Of a stretch of 64,000 nt of DNA, positions 25,303 through 34,256 are shown one piece after another. Below the pieces are notes generated by a model. It had not been told where the DNA came from, made no database searches, and was given only the letters and a program-made list of their open reading frames with translations. The translations under genes were made by a program, and so were the position numbers. Every line of letters begins with the position of its first letter. Position 1 is the first letter of the stretch. The stretch comes from Sulfitobacter sp. SK011. Lineage in GTDB: Bacteria > Pseudomonadota > Alphaproteobacteria > Rhodobacterales > Rhodobacteraceae. Location of the stretch: contig NZ_CP025803.1 in NCBI RefSeq assembly GCF_003352065.1, positions 3,079,574-3,143,573 on the forward strand, written 5' to 3'.

Positions 25303-25670
25303 GGTCTGCCCCTCTCCTCCGAAAATGCGGGCGGTACCGTCAAGCGTAACACTCAAAAAGCGTGACGGAAACTGCGCTCAATTAGAATATTTAACGGTGC
25401 CGCCGCGGGTCATTCAAGGGCACGGTCGAGCAACCAATCTGGTTGTCGTTGTATCAGCATAAGGCAACTTCGTCGCGCGATTTGTGAATTCGCTGATCAA
25501 TCGATTTCGCAATCGCAGCGAATGGCCGGAATGACAGGCCTGACCGCTGCATAGCAAACGGTCGCTGGATGGCAGGTCCGGGCCGAAGTTCCGCGTGTCT
25601 TTTTTATCTGCTTTCACAAAGTCACCAGACGCATTAGGCAACCCTAATCTTCGCAATTCTGGGAAAAACC
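25303..25670. other. Intergenic region holding repeat copy R1
   Basis: Contains the cyclase promoter and a dispersed repeat copy (25481-25588) that runs into the 708-bp direct repeat. No gene seen. Confidence 0.5.
25481..25588. repeat. Dispersed intergenic repeat R1 (about 110 bp)
   Basis: Starts TTTGTGAATTCGCTGATCAA, has the core TCGCAGCGAATGGCCGGAAT and ends at GGGCCGAAG. Related copies are at 27617-27732, 30421-30531 and 40353-40462, with shortened forms at 26218-26288, 31161-31231 and 42288-42357. All lie between genes of the island. Confidence 0.65.
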
Positions 25671-26287
25671 ATGGCACAAAAAGCCACCATTTATAAAGTT
25701 GAACTGTCCGTTTCCGATATGGATAGTCACTATTATGAGACCCATAAACTGACCGTTGCCAAACACCCTTCGGAGACGGATGAACGATTAATGGTGCGTA
25801 TTCTCGCTTTTGCACTGAATGCCCACGAGCAATTGGAACTAACTAAGGGCCTTTCAACTGATGACGAGCCAGACATTTGGCAAAAAAGCCTGAGCGGCGA
25901 GCTTGAGTTATGGGTGGCGTTGGGACTTCCCAGCGAGAAGATTGTCCGCCAGTCCTGCGGTAAAGCCAACAAGGTGATTGTCTATTGTTACGGCGGCAGG
26001 ACGGCTGAGGTGTGGTGGGAGAAAATCAAAAATAGCACCACCCGGTTTGATAACCTTCGGGTTATAAATTTTTCGGAGAAGGACACCAACGAACTGAGCA
26101 AACTGGCAAGTCGCTCGATGAAGCTGCAAGTTAATATTCAGGACGGCGATGTGATGGTTAGCGTTGATGATGGCATCGTTTACGTTACCCCGGTCAAATG
26201 GAAAAATGCTGCGTAGTTTGTAGATGTCCGCAATGCGGAGGCTGCAACGCAGCACGAGACTAACCGACCAAGGTCGGCAATGGGCCG
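25580..26287 (+). repeat. Long direct repeat, left copy (708 bp, contains yaeQ-like gene)
   Basis: Nearly identical to 30523-31230 at a constant offset of 4943 bp, with only a few substitutions (for example GTT/GCT in codon 10 of the gene). It could recombine with the right copy and lose the segment between them. Confidence 0.92.
25671..26216 (+). CDS. YaeQ family protein (copy 1)
   Basis: 181 residues starting MAQKATIYKVELSVSDMDSH, with DERLMVRILAFALNA, KGLSTDDEPDIWQKSLSGELELWVALGLPSEKIVRQSCGKA and VYCYGG blocks that are diagnostic of YaeQ. The family has a PD-(D/E)XK nuclease fold (the E-L-W-V and later K/Q positions are retained), but its role is unknown; E. coli YaeQ was once tied to RfaH-dependent expression. 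It differs from the second copy at 30614 by one residue (V10/A10). Confidence 0.93.
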   Translation: MAQKATIYKVELSVSDMDSHYYETHKLTVAKHPSETDERLMVRILAFALNAHEQLELTKGLSTDDEPDIWQKSLSGELELWVALGLPSEKIVRQSCGKANKVIVYCYGGRTAEVWWEKIKNSTTRFDNLRVINFSEKDTNELSKLASRSMKLQVNIQDGDVMVSVDDGIVYVTPVKWKNAA

Positions 26288-26288
26288 A
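26218..26288. repeat. Short form of dispersed repeat (R2)
   Basis: GTCCGCAATGCGGAGGCTGC through AAGGTCGGCAATGGGCCG matches the 3' half of the repeat family and lies directly after the YaeQ stop. Confidence 0.5.
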
Positions 26289-26373
26289 CCTTACCGGTGA
26301 TGTTGTGCCCGTGAAGCTTACATTCTGCATTTGCTCCGATGGCTGCGATGAGCCCAAAGCAGACTTCAGTTAG

Positions 26374-27120
26374 TTATTCAGCAGCGTCGTAAGTCGGTAT
26401 GGCTTCTTTGGACAAATCGCCCTTGTACTGGATCACTTCGGAGAGGTCTTGTTTTGTCCAATGGTAAAACCACCTATCCATGGTTCGGGAGAGAATGGCA
26501 TCACCGCTTAGAAAAAGTCGGCCCTCTTCCAGTTCTCGTGCAATGGTCGTGCGACTGAGAATGATAGAAGACAGTGACATACAATTTGTCTCGATGTAGA
26601 GATCAATCTTGTCACTCGGGGCCGTTACGCAGATTTCAATAGGAAATCCGGGCCGGTTCAGCGCCCAATATTTGCTGTATTCAAGGTCCGGATCGGTGAA
26701 GCGAAATTGAAAAACCAACTGGCGGACAGGCAGATGTTCCGGGTCGAGATAGTTCCGCATCTGCCACATCAAGTTTGATACGGTCAGATTTGCCAGTGCA
26801 TCATTTGCCTGAATGTTGCGTTGCGCCCATTTGCCCATGGCATCCAGCACGGGTTCAAGCTCAATGGCTCTTTGGGTCCTTATATAATCGACCTGACCGG
26901 TCGCCGGGTCTTCAAGCCTCTCAATCAACCCCTGTGCAACAAGCTCCTTCAATCGCCGGGACAAAAGAGCCGTTGAGATATTGCCCACACCCCGCCGAAT
27001 ATCATTGTAACGTGTCGCGCCGCCCCACATTTCGGTCAGGATCGGAATAGTCCAGCGCGGCTCAAGCACTTCGCAGGCATGCGTGATTGGGCAAATCAAT
27101 CCGTAGGGTTTGGTGGGCAT
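26374..27120 (-). CDS. HxlR-family winged-helix regulator
   Basis: 248 residues. The first 100 form an HxlR winged helix (CPITHACEVLEPRWTIPILTEMWGGATRYNDIRRGVGNISTALLSRRLKELVAQGLIER in this order), with the conserved early cysteine that can sense redox or electrophiles. The C-terminal 140 residues are a SCP2/ligand-binding-like extension found in longer members. It is divergent from the DUF4242 gene, and a CTTCAC-TAT-GTGAAG palindrome between them (27171-27185) is a likely operator. Confidence 0.88.
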   Translation of the reverse strand: MPTKPYGLICPITHACEVLEPRWTIPILTEMWGGATRYNDIRRGVGNISTALLSRRLKELVAQGLIERLEDPATGQVDYIRTQRAIELEPVLDAMGKWAQRNIQANDALANLTVSNLMWQMRNYLDPEHLPVRQLVFQFRFTDPDLEYSKYWALNRPGFPIEICVTAPSDKIDLYIETNCMSLSSIILSRTTIARELEEGRLFLSGDAILSRTMDRWFYHWTKQDLSEVIQYKGDLSKEAIPTYDAAE

Positions 27121-27170
27121 GAAATATCCTCCATCGGGTTCAGCCTACAGTGTTACCGCAAATAGAGCCA

Positions 27171-27185
27171 CTTCACTATGTGAAG
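27171..27185. promoter_or_regulatory. Likely HxlR operator palindrome
   Basis: CTTCAC-TAT-GTGAAG is a perfect palindrome. Another half site CTTCACTATC begins 9 bp further on (27194). Both lie between the divergent HxlR and DUF4242 genes. Confidence 0.65.
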
Positions 27186-27266
27186 CGGGGGTGCTTCACT
27201 ATCTAAACTATCCAAACACGGCTTCGCGCTCCACGATCATCGCACCTAAATAAAAAGGAAATCACA

Positions 27267-27548
27267 ATGCCTAAATTCATCGTTGAAAGAAACATCCCCG
27301 GTGCCGATACGCTGACCCGTGACGATCTCCGCGACATCTCGGCCAAGTCCAATTCTGTCGTTGACGGTCTTGGGGTGCCCTATGTCTGGCACCACACTTA
27401 TGCAGCGGGCGACAAACTTTACTGCGTACATGAAGCAGAGAGCGCAGACGTAATTTACCGCCATGCGAAAGAGGGCGGCTTCCCTGCTGACCTTGTGGCG
27501 GAGATCAAGAACACATTCGGACCTGATACCGCAACTAATGCTGCCTGA
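27267..27548 (+). CDS. DUF4242-family small protein
   Basis: 93 residues, MPKFIVERNIPGADTLTRDD at the start and KLYCVHEAESADVIYRHAKEGGFPADLVAEIK near the end, the hallmark of DUF4242 (ferredoxin-like, dimeric; some members bind nickel). No catalytic role is established. An AAAAGGAAA site precedes the ATG. Probably controlled by the divergent HxlR protein. Confidence 0.85.
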   Translation: MPKFIVERNIPGADTLTRDDLRDISAKSNSVVDGLGVPYVWHHTYAAGDKLYCVHEAESADVIYRHAKEGGFPADLVAEIKNTFGPDTATNAA

Positions 27549-27616
27549 CTTCACAAACCCAGGAGCCGTGGGGTTTGGTTCCTGGGTGCACCAACGAGCG
27601 GCTGCATTGTCCGCAA

Positions 27617-27732
27617 TTTGTGAATTCGACGACACCAAGATTGTGCAGCTGCGGCGAACGACGGCAAAGCGGGTTGCCACCGCAGCATCGAGGTGATGTG
27701 GCCAATGTCGGCTTTGGGCCGGAAGCGCCCGC
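27617..27732. repeat. Dispersed intergenic repeat R3
   Basis: TTTGTGAATTCGACGACACC at the start, CACCGCAGCATCGAGGTGAT in the middle and TTTGGGCCGGAAGCG at the end align with the other copies. Confidence 0.6.
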
Positions 27733-28079
27733 CTTCACGAAGGGCGGATTGCGGACTTTCGCTGCGGCGTAATGAATACTTGCTCTGAAATTGGAAGCCG
27801 ACGATCAGTTACTGACCAACCCAGAAATCGTTCTGTAACTACACTGCCGTTAGGAGTGATCACAAGTATTATAGGCAAAGAGGTCGACCTAGTAATCGGC
27901 GACGAGTTAGTCGTCCCAACGCTGAGCAAAACGCTATGTATTTTGAACTCATCTGCGAGATCACGGTGAGATGCACTTGGAGCCCTCGCGCCCCAAGAGT
28001 ACAGTTTTTGATATGAAGCGAATGGTTTTTGATCAAGCAATTTTAGTGCGCCATCGGGCTTCCTAAGGCCCCGATTAGG

Positions 28080-28100
28080 CTATAGCTTAATAAGCTGTAG
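28080..28100. promoter_or_regulatory. Inverted repeat upstream of Mrr-nSTAND gene
   Basis: CTATAGCTTA and TAAGCTGTAG pair with one mismatch around a single A, 22 bp before the GTG start. It could be an operator, or an mRNA hairpin that limits translation. Confidence 0.45.
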
Positions 28101-28122
28101 ACGCATCGTTTTAGGAAATACT

Positions 28123-30411
28123 GTGCCGGATTATAGTTTTGAGAATTTGAACGACAAAGAATTTGAGGTGCTCGTAAATGATCTCATATCTGTCAAAGAG
28201 GCTATCGAAGTCGACCGGTACAAGTCCGGAAAAGACGGTGGAATAGATGGGCGATTTTTCACAGTTAACAAGGGCGAGACAATTATCCAAAGCAAGCATT
28301 GGATCAAGTCGGGTATTGCCGCTCTGATTGCAAGGTTAGAGAAAGATGAGGTAGACAAAGTCCGTTCTCTTAATCCCAAGAGATATATCCTCGCAACATC
28401 ACTGCCCTTGTCAAAGGTAAACAAGGATAAGATCAAACAGATTTTTGACCCATATATTTTGTCACACAATGACATCATAGGTCAGGATAATCTCAACTAT
28501 CTGCTTGGAAAGTTCGGTGAAATTGAGCGAAAGCACTACAAATTATGGTTATCTAGCAGCAACGTACTGAGTTCCATGCTTAACGCCGCATTGACTGGGC
28601 GAAGTGAGGCAAAACGAGACGCCATCATCAATGCTACAAAAATGTATGTGATAACAGGCAACCACGGTAAATCTCTAGAAAAGCTTGAAACGCTACATTC
28701 GGTGGTAATCACCGGTGAAGCAGGCATTGGAAAGACCTCTTTGGCGGATCAATTGGCGCACCACTACATTGCGGAGGATTACGAGCTTTGTGTAATCGAG
28801 AACGATGTCTCCGAAGCTGAAGATCGATTTGAAAAAGGCAAGAAGCAGGTTTTTTATTTTGATGATTTCCTTGGCCGCAACTATCTTATGGCGATAGAAG
28901 GGCATAAGGACAGCCACGTTCTGAATTTTCTAGACAGGGTTAGTAGAGATAAGACGAAAAGGTTCATACTGACGTCGAGATCAACTGTATTGAGTCAAGG
29001 AAAGCAACACAGCGATCTACTGTACATCAAGAAGATCGACAAAAAGGAATACGAAATTACGATCCAATCCCTATCAGTTCTTGATAGGGCGAAAATTTTG
29101 TATAACCACATTTGGCACAGTGGACTGTCGGAAAAGCACATTGCGGAACTCTATGTTGACCGACGATATCTTAAGATAGCAAATCATCGGAATTTTAACC
29201 CCCGACTGATCTCGTTCATCACCGATCCTGATAGAGTTAGCAGTGTGAAACCGAAAAAGTACTGGGATTACATTATTGATAGATTAGATAACCCAAAGGA
29301 TATCTGGGCTGACGTATACGATAATCAGATTGACGAGCTGACTAGGCAGACAGTTTGCCTCCTTGTCTTTAATGGTTCCAGTATTGCCGAAGAGAACCTA
29401 CGTGCTCCACTATACAAAATCGCGATTTCTGAGGGCTTGATAAGCCCTTCGAACGCTTCTAGCCGTTACACAAATATGTTAAAGGCAGCCGTTGGTACAG
29501 TTCTCCAAAGAAATATTGGTGGTATTGACGGTGTAGCAAAATTGGATTTATTCAATCCTTCCGTCGCAGATTTCATATTGGGTCGATATTTGGATGACGC
29601 TCTTGCTATGCAGTTGTACTTCTTGAGTTTGAATACTCTAGCGTCATTGCGTAACTTGAAGAGCTTAAACCAAAATGATGGCTTGAAAAATGGAATTTAT
29701 TTTGAGGTATTAAAGAAACTTTCATGCGAGAAGATCGACGAGGGTTTTTATAGTGAGAACCCTGAGTATGTCTTACGGCTTACCCAGATGATTATTGAAA
29801 ACCCAAGCGCATCTTCAAAATGCGATGTGCAGAGCACTGTTGAGTTTCTGTGCCCTCTAATTGAAAAGAGCGTACCCAGCGGATTTGTAGATGAAGTTTC
29901 AAGTTTATTGGAGTTAGGTTTATCAAAGAAACTGGATCGTTTTCAGGAAGTTGCTACGAAATTCATTTCGAAAACTGCGTTGGAAAATCCGTCAATAGAT
30001 GAATTGCTTAGAATAGAAAAACTAAGAAAAAATGTCCCGAACTTGCACCAAGATATTGATGCTAGTTTACTTGAGGCCATACAACGAGAGGCTGTTTCAT
30101 ACTGGAAAGATGAGGCCCGTCAGGAACTTCTTGACAATGGGGTATTGGAGGATTTCTTCTTGCCGGAGCATGAGGATGAAGCATATCATGTTGCGGCTGA
30201 TTTCGTCGAAGAGGCTTTAGCGGCTTTTGGTATATCATCAGAAATTGCTACAGAAGTTACTGACTTCGTAGACGTTGCAGACATTTTGGAAGACAATCTC
30301 CAAGCTAGAAGTGAAGCGGAGTTTCATTATAGTCAAAAGGACTCGGGCCTCGGTGGTGCTTTTGGTGGCGATACAGATGCCCTAGTGGATGACCTTTTTG
30401 AACGCGATTAG
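28123..30411 (+). CDS. Mrr-like restriction endonuclease fused to nSTAND3-type NTPase
   Basis: 762 residues from a GTG start. Residues 5-110 form a Mrr-like nuclease (FEVLVNDLIS, GKDGGIDGRF about 36-45, IIQSKHW with QxK at about 56-60). A STAND NTPase follows with Walker A ITGEAGIGKTS at about 195 and Walker B-like VFYFDDFLG at about 244, then sensor SRS and a long helical C-terminal part (420-760) that probably recognises a trigger. This nuclease-STAND-sensor layout is that of Avs-like antiviral ATPases. The gene is visibly richer in A+T than the backbone and sits between the two 708-bp repeats, pointing to recent transfer. Confidence 0.85.
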   Translation: MPDYSFENLNDKEFEVLVNDLISVKEAIEVDRYKSGKDGGIDGRFFTVNKGETIIQSKHWIKSGIAALIARLEKDEVDKVRSLNPKRYILATSLPLSKVNKDKIKQIFDPYILSHNDIIGQDNLNYLLGKFGEIERKHYKLWLSSSNVLSSMLNAALTGRSEAKRDAIINATKMYVITGNHGKSLEKLETLHSVVITGEAGIGKTSLADQLAHHYIAEDYELCVIENDVSEAEDRFEKGKKQVFYFDDFLGRNYLMAIEGHKDSHVLNFLDRVSRDKTKRFILTSRSTVLSQGKQHSDLLYIKKIDKKEYEITIQSLSVLDRAKILYNHIWHSGLSEKHIAELYVDRRYLKIANHRNFNPRLISFITDPDRVSSVKPKKYWDYIIDRLDNPKDIWADVYDNQIDELTRQTVCLLVFNGSSIAEENLRAPLYKIAISEGLISPSNASSRYTNMLKAAVGTVLQRNIGGIDGVAKLDLFNPSVADFILGRYLDDALAMQLYFLSLNTLASLRNLKSLNQNDGLKNGIYFEVLKKLSCEKIDEGFYSENPEYVLRLTQMIIENPSASSKCDVQSTVEFLCPLIEKSVPSGFVDEVSSLLELGLSKKLDRFQEVATKFISKTALENPSIDELLRIEKLRKNVPNLHQDIDASLLEAIQREAVSYWKDEARQELLDNGVLEDFFLPEHEDEAYHVAADFVEEALAAFGISSEIATEVTDFVDVADILEDNLQARSEAEFHYSQKDSGLGGAFGGDTDALVDDLFERD

Positions 30412-30420
30412 CAAAGTCTA

Positions 30421-30531
30421 TGAACTGTGAATTCACGGGTCACCTGATTTCGCGGTTTCGGCGAATGTCCGCAATGACGGTCCGCACCGCAGCATTCGAG
30501 ATGGTTGGCGGATGGCGGGTTTGGGCCGAAG
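30421..30531. repeat. Dispersed intergenic repeat R4
   Basis: GTGAATTCACGGGTCACC, then CGAATGTCCGCAATGACGGT and CCGCACCGCAGCATTCGAG, ending GGGCCGAAG. Its last bases are also the start of the right 708-bp copy. Confidence 0.65.
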
Positions 30532-31230
30532 TTCCGCGTGTCTTTTTTATCTGCTTTCACAAAGTCACCAGACGCATTAGGCAACCCTAATCTTCGCAAT
30601 TCTGGGAAAAACCATGGCACAAAAAGCCACCATTTATAAAGCTGAACTGTCCGTTTCCGATATGGATAGTCACTATTATGAGACCCATAAACTGACCGTT
30701 GCCAAACACCCTTCGGAGACGGATGAACGATTAATGGTGCGTATTCTCGCTTTTGCACTGAATGCCCACGAGCAATTGGAACTGACTAAGGGCCTTTCAA
30801 CTGATGACGAGCCAGACATTTGGCAAAAAAGCCTGAGCGGCGAGCTTGAGTTATGGGTGGCGTTGGGACTTCCCAGCGAGAAGATTGTCCGCCAGTCCTG
30901 CGGTAAAGCCAACAAGGTGATTGTCTATTGTTACGGCGGCAGGACGGCTGAGGTGTGGTGGGAGAAAATCAAAAATAGCACCACCCGGTTTGATAACCTT
31001 CGGGTTATAAATTTTTCGGAGAAGGACACCAACGAACTGAGCAAACTGGCAAGTCGCTCGATGAAGCTGCAAGTTAATATTCAGGACGGCGATGTGATGG
31101 TTAGTGTTGATGATGGCATCGTTTACGTTACCCCGGTCAAATGGAAAAATGCTGCGTAGTTTGCAGATGTCCGCTATGCGGAGGCTGCAACGCAGCACGA
31201 GACTAACCGACCAAGGTCGGCAAAGGGCCG
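30523..31230 (+). repeat. Long direct repeat, right copy (708 bp, contains yaeQ-like gene)
   Basis: Partner of 25580-26287 in the same orientation. Both ends of the identity fall inside dispersed-repeat sequence, which may be where the duplication recombined. Confidence 0.92.
30614..31159 (+). CDS. YaeQ family protein (copy 2)
   Basis: 181 residues, identical to the copy at 25671 except A10 for V10. The promoter region, ribosome site and 3' flank are duplicated as well, so both copies should be expressed alike. Retained identity at third codon positions shows a recent duplication. Confidence 0.93.
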   Translation: MAQKATIYKAELSVSDMDSHYYETHKLTVAKHPSETDERLMVRILAFALNAHEQLELTKGLSTDDEPDIWQKSLSGELELWVALGLPSEKIVRQSCGKANKVIVYCYGGRTAEVWWEKIKNSTTRFDNLRVINFSEKDTNELSKLASRSMKLQVNIQDGDVMVSVDDGIVYVTPVKWKNAA

Positions 31231-31231
31231 T
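31161..31231. repeat. Short form of dispersed repeat (R5)
   Basis: Same position after the YaeQ stop as R2 and nearly identical to it up to the end of the 708-bp repeat. Confidence 0.5.
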
Positions 31232-31375
31232 CCACGACAGCTACCGGTGACACCTCAACGGGATTTGCTGCGACTGATCTAATGGCGGCAAGGAGCCCAA
31301 TGGAGACCTTGCGAAACGCTATTTCTTGCGGATGCAGCAATGAATCGACTAAAATCCCTCGCTTTGGACGAAATC

Positions 31376-32458
31376 TCAGTTCGCGCGACGTTTGATTGAT
31401 ATGATGCAGTCGGCATGTTGGGGATGCAGAGCAGGCAAGTCTCGGCCAAGTACATCAATTGAACCGATATGGCGTAACGCTCCAGAGACTGAAACACGCC
31501 GATCAGAGAGCGATTTGCGCTGTCCGTGGCCACTTGCAACACAATGCCAAGGTTGTCCGCCCTCCGATGCTTCAAATTCTGGTAAATTGTGCTGTTCCTG
31601 ACGGCCGGGGCTTCTCGTTATGTGTTCTTTTTTGAGTGCGGGAGCCGTTGCGGCCGATTGGTGGGACGTTGCCCCCCCCTTTGCGACAGGTTTTTGGGCA
31701 GTCGGCCGAGGTTTCGGCCTCGGTACCATAATCGGTTTGGCCTGCGGTGCCTTCGGGGGACTGGTTGAAGGCGTTTTTCCGTTGGTCTTGCTCTGGATGA
31801 GCGACGGTATCAAGTATGGTGTTCCCTGCGGTGTTTTTGACGGAATAGCTGTTGGTATTTGTGGTGGTATCTGCTGCGGTTCCGGAAAGGGGATCGCACC
31901 GGTCCCCGTAAAACTGGGTTGTGCAATGGGTTGTACGATGATGGTCGCCGGAACTTTTCCGTAACCCACAAAGGTCTGCGGAGAGTTGGGTTGAATTGTC
32001 ACAACCGGCAGGCCGAATCCGGTAAAGGAAGGTGCAAGCTGTGGGGTTACTGTGGTTACAGGCGATGTCCCTGTGATTACTTGCGGTGGCAGAGGACGCA
32101 GCGTGATAGTCGGCGTCCCAGTGCCTGTTATTGTAGGTCCCGGTTGCCCGACGATTGGCGGCACCTGACCAGTACCAGTGATCGTTTGCCCCGGTTGCGG
32201 TGTAACCACGATGACCTGAGTAGGTAGCCCACCAGGTGTTTGCGGATTGGTGGGGCCTGTTGCAGGTTTTTGATTGGCAGTTGGCACGCTTGAGGGTGTC
32301 TGACTTGGTTGCGTTGAACCCGAGCTTCCACAATTTGAACCACGGTGCGGATTTCCTACGCCGTTACACCATCCATAGTGATTACCCTTGGCTGAAACCT
32401 GTCCGGCTGAAGTTGCGGCAACAAAGGACAGAATTGCGGCGGATACATAACGTTTCAT
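31376..32458 (-). CDS. Secreted proline/threonine-rich repeat protein, possible secretion partner of the TpsB gene
   Basis: About 360 residues from the ATG at 32458, with signal peptide MKRYVSAAILSFVAATSAGQVSA. Residues 35-260 are rich in P, T, Q and G with loose repeats of about 20 residues built around P-x-(I/F)-(T/V)-G-(T/F/Y)-G. The last 70 residues form a compact-looking end with VSGALRHIGSIDVLGRDLPA and two cysteines. It starts 5 bp after the TpsB stop, so the two are cotranslated. It lacks the TPS/hemagglutinin domain of classical TpsA substrates, so the partnership is inferred only from position. Confidence 0.7.
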   Translation of the reverse strand: MKRYVSAAILSFVAATSAGQVSAKGNHYGWCNGVGNPHRGSNCGSSGSTQPSQTPSSVPTANQKPATGPTNPQTPGGLPTQVIVVTPQPGQTITGTGQVPPIVGQPGPTITGTGTPTITLRPLPPQVITGTSPVTTVTPQLAPSFTGFGLPVVTIQPNSPQTFVGYGKVPATIIVQPIAQPSFTGTGAIPFPEPQQIPPQIPTAIPSKTPQGTPYLIPSLIQSKTNGKTPSTSPPKAPQAKPIMVPRPKPRPTAQKPVAKGGATSHQSAATAPALKKEHITRSPGRQEQHNLPEFEASEGGQPWHCVASGHGQRKSLSDRRVSVSGALRHIGSIDVLGRDLPALHPQHADCIISIKRRAN

Positions 32459-32462
32459 AGGG

Positions 32463-34034
32463 TCACCAGCTTTTGGAAAGGGCAAGATAGAAGGCAGGGT
32501 CGCCGGAGTCTGTCTCGGGACCGGATGTCGTGGGCACGGCCACATAAGCCTGTGCGAAGAACCTGTTATCGAACTCAAGATCGACGCCAAAGCCAACGGA
32601 AGACAAGAACTCGTCATCCTTTTCTGTGGCAGACGGATCGTTGTTGTCCACATATCCCGCATCGACAAAGGCAAAGGGTCTGTAGCGCCTCACCGTGCTT
32701 GATTGGGGAAAGAAATCGCGCCCGGCTTGAAAGACTGCGGAGACGCCGGAATCGCCCTGAACTTCAGCAAAAGTATATCCGCGTTCATCGTCGATACCAC
32801 CAAGATAGAACTCTTCGATGCCGGGCAAGCGGTCCGTCGTATACTGCCCCCAAATCTCGGCGCGGAAGCTCGAGTTCTCTCCGAACCACGACACGGGCTG
32901 TTGGTAGCCTGCACCCGCGCGGAGATGCCAAAAGTCTTCGTCGCCATCGTCAAAACCATCCGCGTCACTGCTGCGTGATCCAAATGCGAGGTTCGTTGCA
33001 TATTCGAATGCCCCGCCGTTCTGCAGCGCACGCCCGTAAATCCACGACGCGGCAATCACATTGACGGTACTTTCAAAGTCCGTGCTGATGCCATCAACAT
33101 CACTGTCCGAACTTGACCGGCGCGCCTCAAGCAATGCGTAACCGTAAGTGTCGATATTGCGAATAACCGGATGGCCGATTGCAAGGATCACAGTATCCCC
33201 GTCTAGGTCCGTCTGGCGCAGCGTTCCGGTGGCATCGCGATCTCCTACAGCGTTGCCCAAATAAACTTCGCCGTAGGTGCCCGAGACACCAATCGGCGCG
33301 CGATAGATCACAGAGCCATATAGATCGTTTTCGCCACCGTCGAAGGCTGCGGTGCCGGATAATTCAAAACGGAACAGGTCGCCGGGCGTGAGCAAGCTGA
33401 CAAATTCCTGACCGAAGGTCAGTGTTGCCGCATCCCCGAACTCGCGCGCAGGGTTGTCCAGCGTTACATAGCCAGAGCTTGTGTCTTGCTGTTCGGCCAC
33501 AACACGGACATGTGCAGTATCCTGACCCTCGGGGTAGTAAATTTCGGCGGAGGCGGCAACGGATTGGATATCTTCGGTCAGCATCACGGCGCGCTCGAAC
33601 TCTGCGAGCGTTACACCCTGCTTGCCGACAACCGGACGGAAATAACCGTTGATTAGATTGAACGTCCTCTGGTCCACGCCTTCAATGGAAACAGAGCCAA
33701 TTTCGCCTTCATCGACAATAATTGTGCGCCCGTCGCGGCTGACGCGCGCTTCCGCAAGGAAATAACCGTCTTCACGGTATATCGTCTCGATCGTGCGCGC
33801 GATCCCTGCAGCGGTAACGGCACCGGTTCTTTGCAGTGCTAGCTGTGCGGCAAAGCTCAGGATTTCTTCTGCATTGTAAGCGCCCGCGCCTTGCAATTCA
33901 AAAGTTTGCGTTTGAGCCTGAACGTCTGTGACACAGACTACCGTCAGGATCATAGCAGTTAATAGGCACACAATCGTATTTGCTGCTTGCACCTTGTGTC
34001 GGACATAATGTTGCAAATGCTCAAACCTCAGCAT
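32463..34034 (-). CDS. ShlB/FhaC/HecB-type outer-membrane TpsB transporter
   Basis: About 523 residues. A hydrophobic signal segment ends ...VVCVTDVQA, then POTRA-like regions (AYNAEEILSFAAQLALQRTG...TIYREDGYFLAEARVSRDGRTIIVDEGEIGSVSIEGV, residues 35-170), and a beta-barrel with alternating strands, DxxRGY-like IDDERGYTFAEVQGD and a C-terminal aromatic (SKSW). These belong to two-partner secretion B proteins of the Omp85 family. The frame opens at 34097 but the ATG at 34034 gives a shorter, more usual N-terminus. The downstream product is probably what it exports. Confidence 0.87.
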   Translation of the reverse strand: MLRFEHLQHYVRHKVQAANTIVCLLTAMILTVVCVTDVQAQTQTFELQGAGAYNAEEILSFAAQLALQRTGAVTAAGIARTIETIYREDGYFLAEARVSRDGRTIIVDEGEIGSVSIEGVDQRTFNLINGYFRPVVGKQGVTLAEFERAVMLTEDIQSVAASAEIYYPEGQDTAHVRVVAEQQDTSSGYVTLDNPAREFGDAATLTFGQEFVSLLTPGDLFRFELSGTAAFDGGENDLYGSVIYRAPIGVSGTYGEVYLGNAVGDRDATGTLRQTDLDGDTVILAIGHPVIRNIDTYGYALLEARRSSSDSDVDGISTDFESTVNVIAASWIYGRALQNGGAFEYATNLAFGSRSSDADGFDDGDEDFWHLRAGAGYQQPVSWFGENSSFRAEIWGQYTTDRLPGIEEFYLGGIDDERGYTFAEVQGDSGVSAVFQAGRDFFPQSSTVRRYRPFAFVDAGYVDNNDPSATEKDDEFLSSVGFGVDLEFDNRFFAQAYVAVPTTSGPETDSGDPAFYLALSKSW

Positions 34035-34256
34035 GTTTTTAGACAAGCATACAACTAAAAACCAAGGCGAAACTATGGCAAATGCTGACCTGCACATTTT
34101 TCATTTTGTTTGATATCAAAACAACACAACCAAAGATCAAAAGCGCTTCTTTAAAGCCTGTGCGGCATCAGTATACAAGATTGCCTTCGCGCTCATGATA
34201 TTTTGCCTTAAATTGTTATCAGCGCAGGTCAGCCATTTCGCGCAAAGGATAAACAA

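Larger units (their letters stand above)
27549..28122. other. Intergenic region with repeat copy R3
   Basis: 574 bp with no confident gene. The repeat occupies 27617-27732. A minus-strand frame of about 100 codons (27735-28040) has no recognised domain. The inverted repeat at 28080-28100 belongs to the next gene. Confidence 0.4.

Noticed and set aside
25481-31231. Integron cassette array with attC sites
   Set aside because: Repeats follow genes as attC sites do, but GTTRRRY/RYYYAAC core pairs and an integron integrase are absent, and genes are in both orientations.
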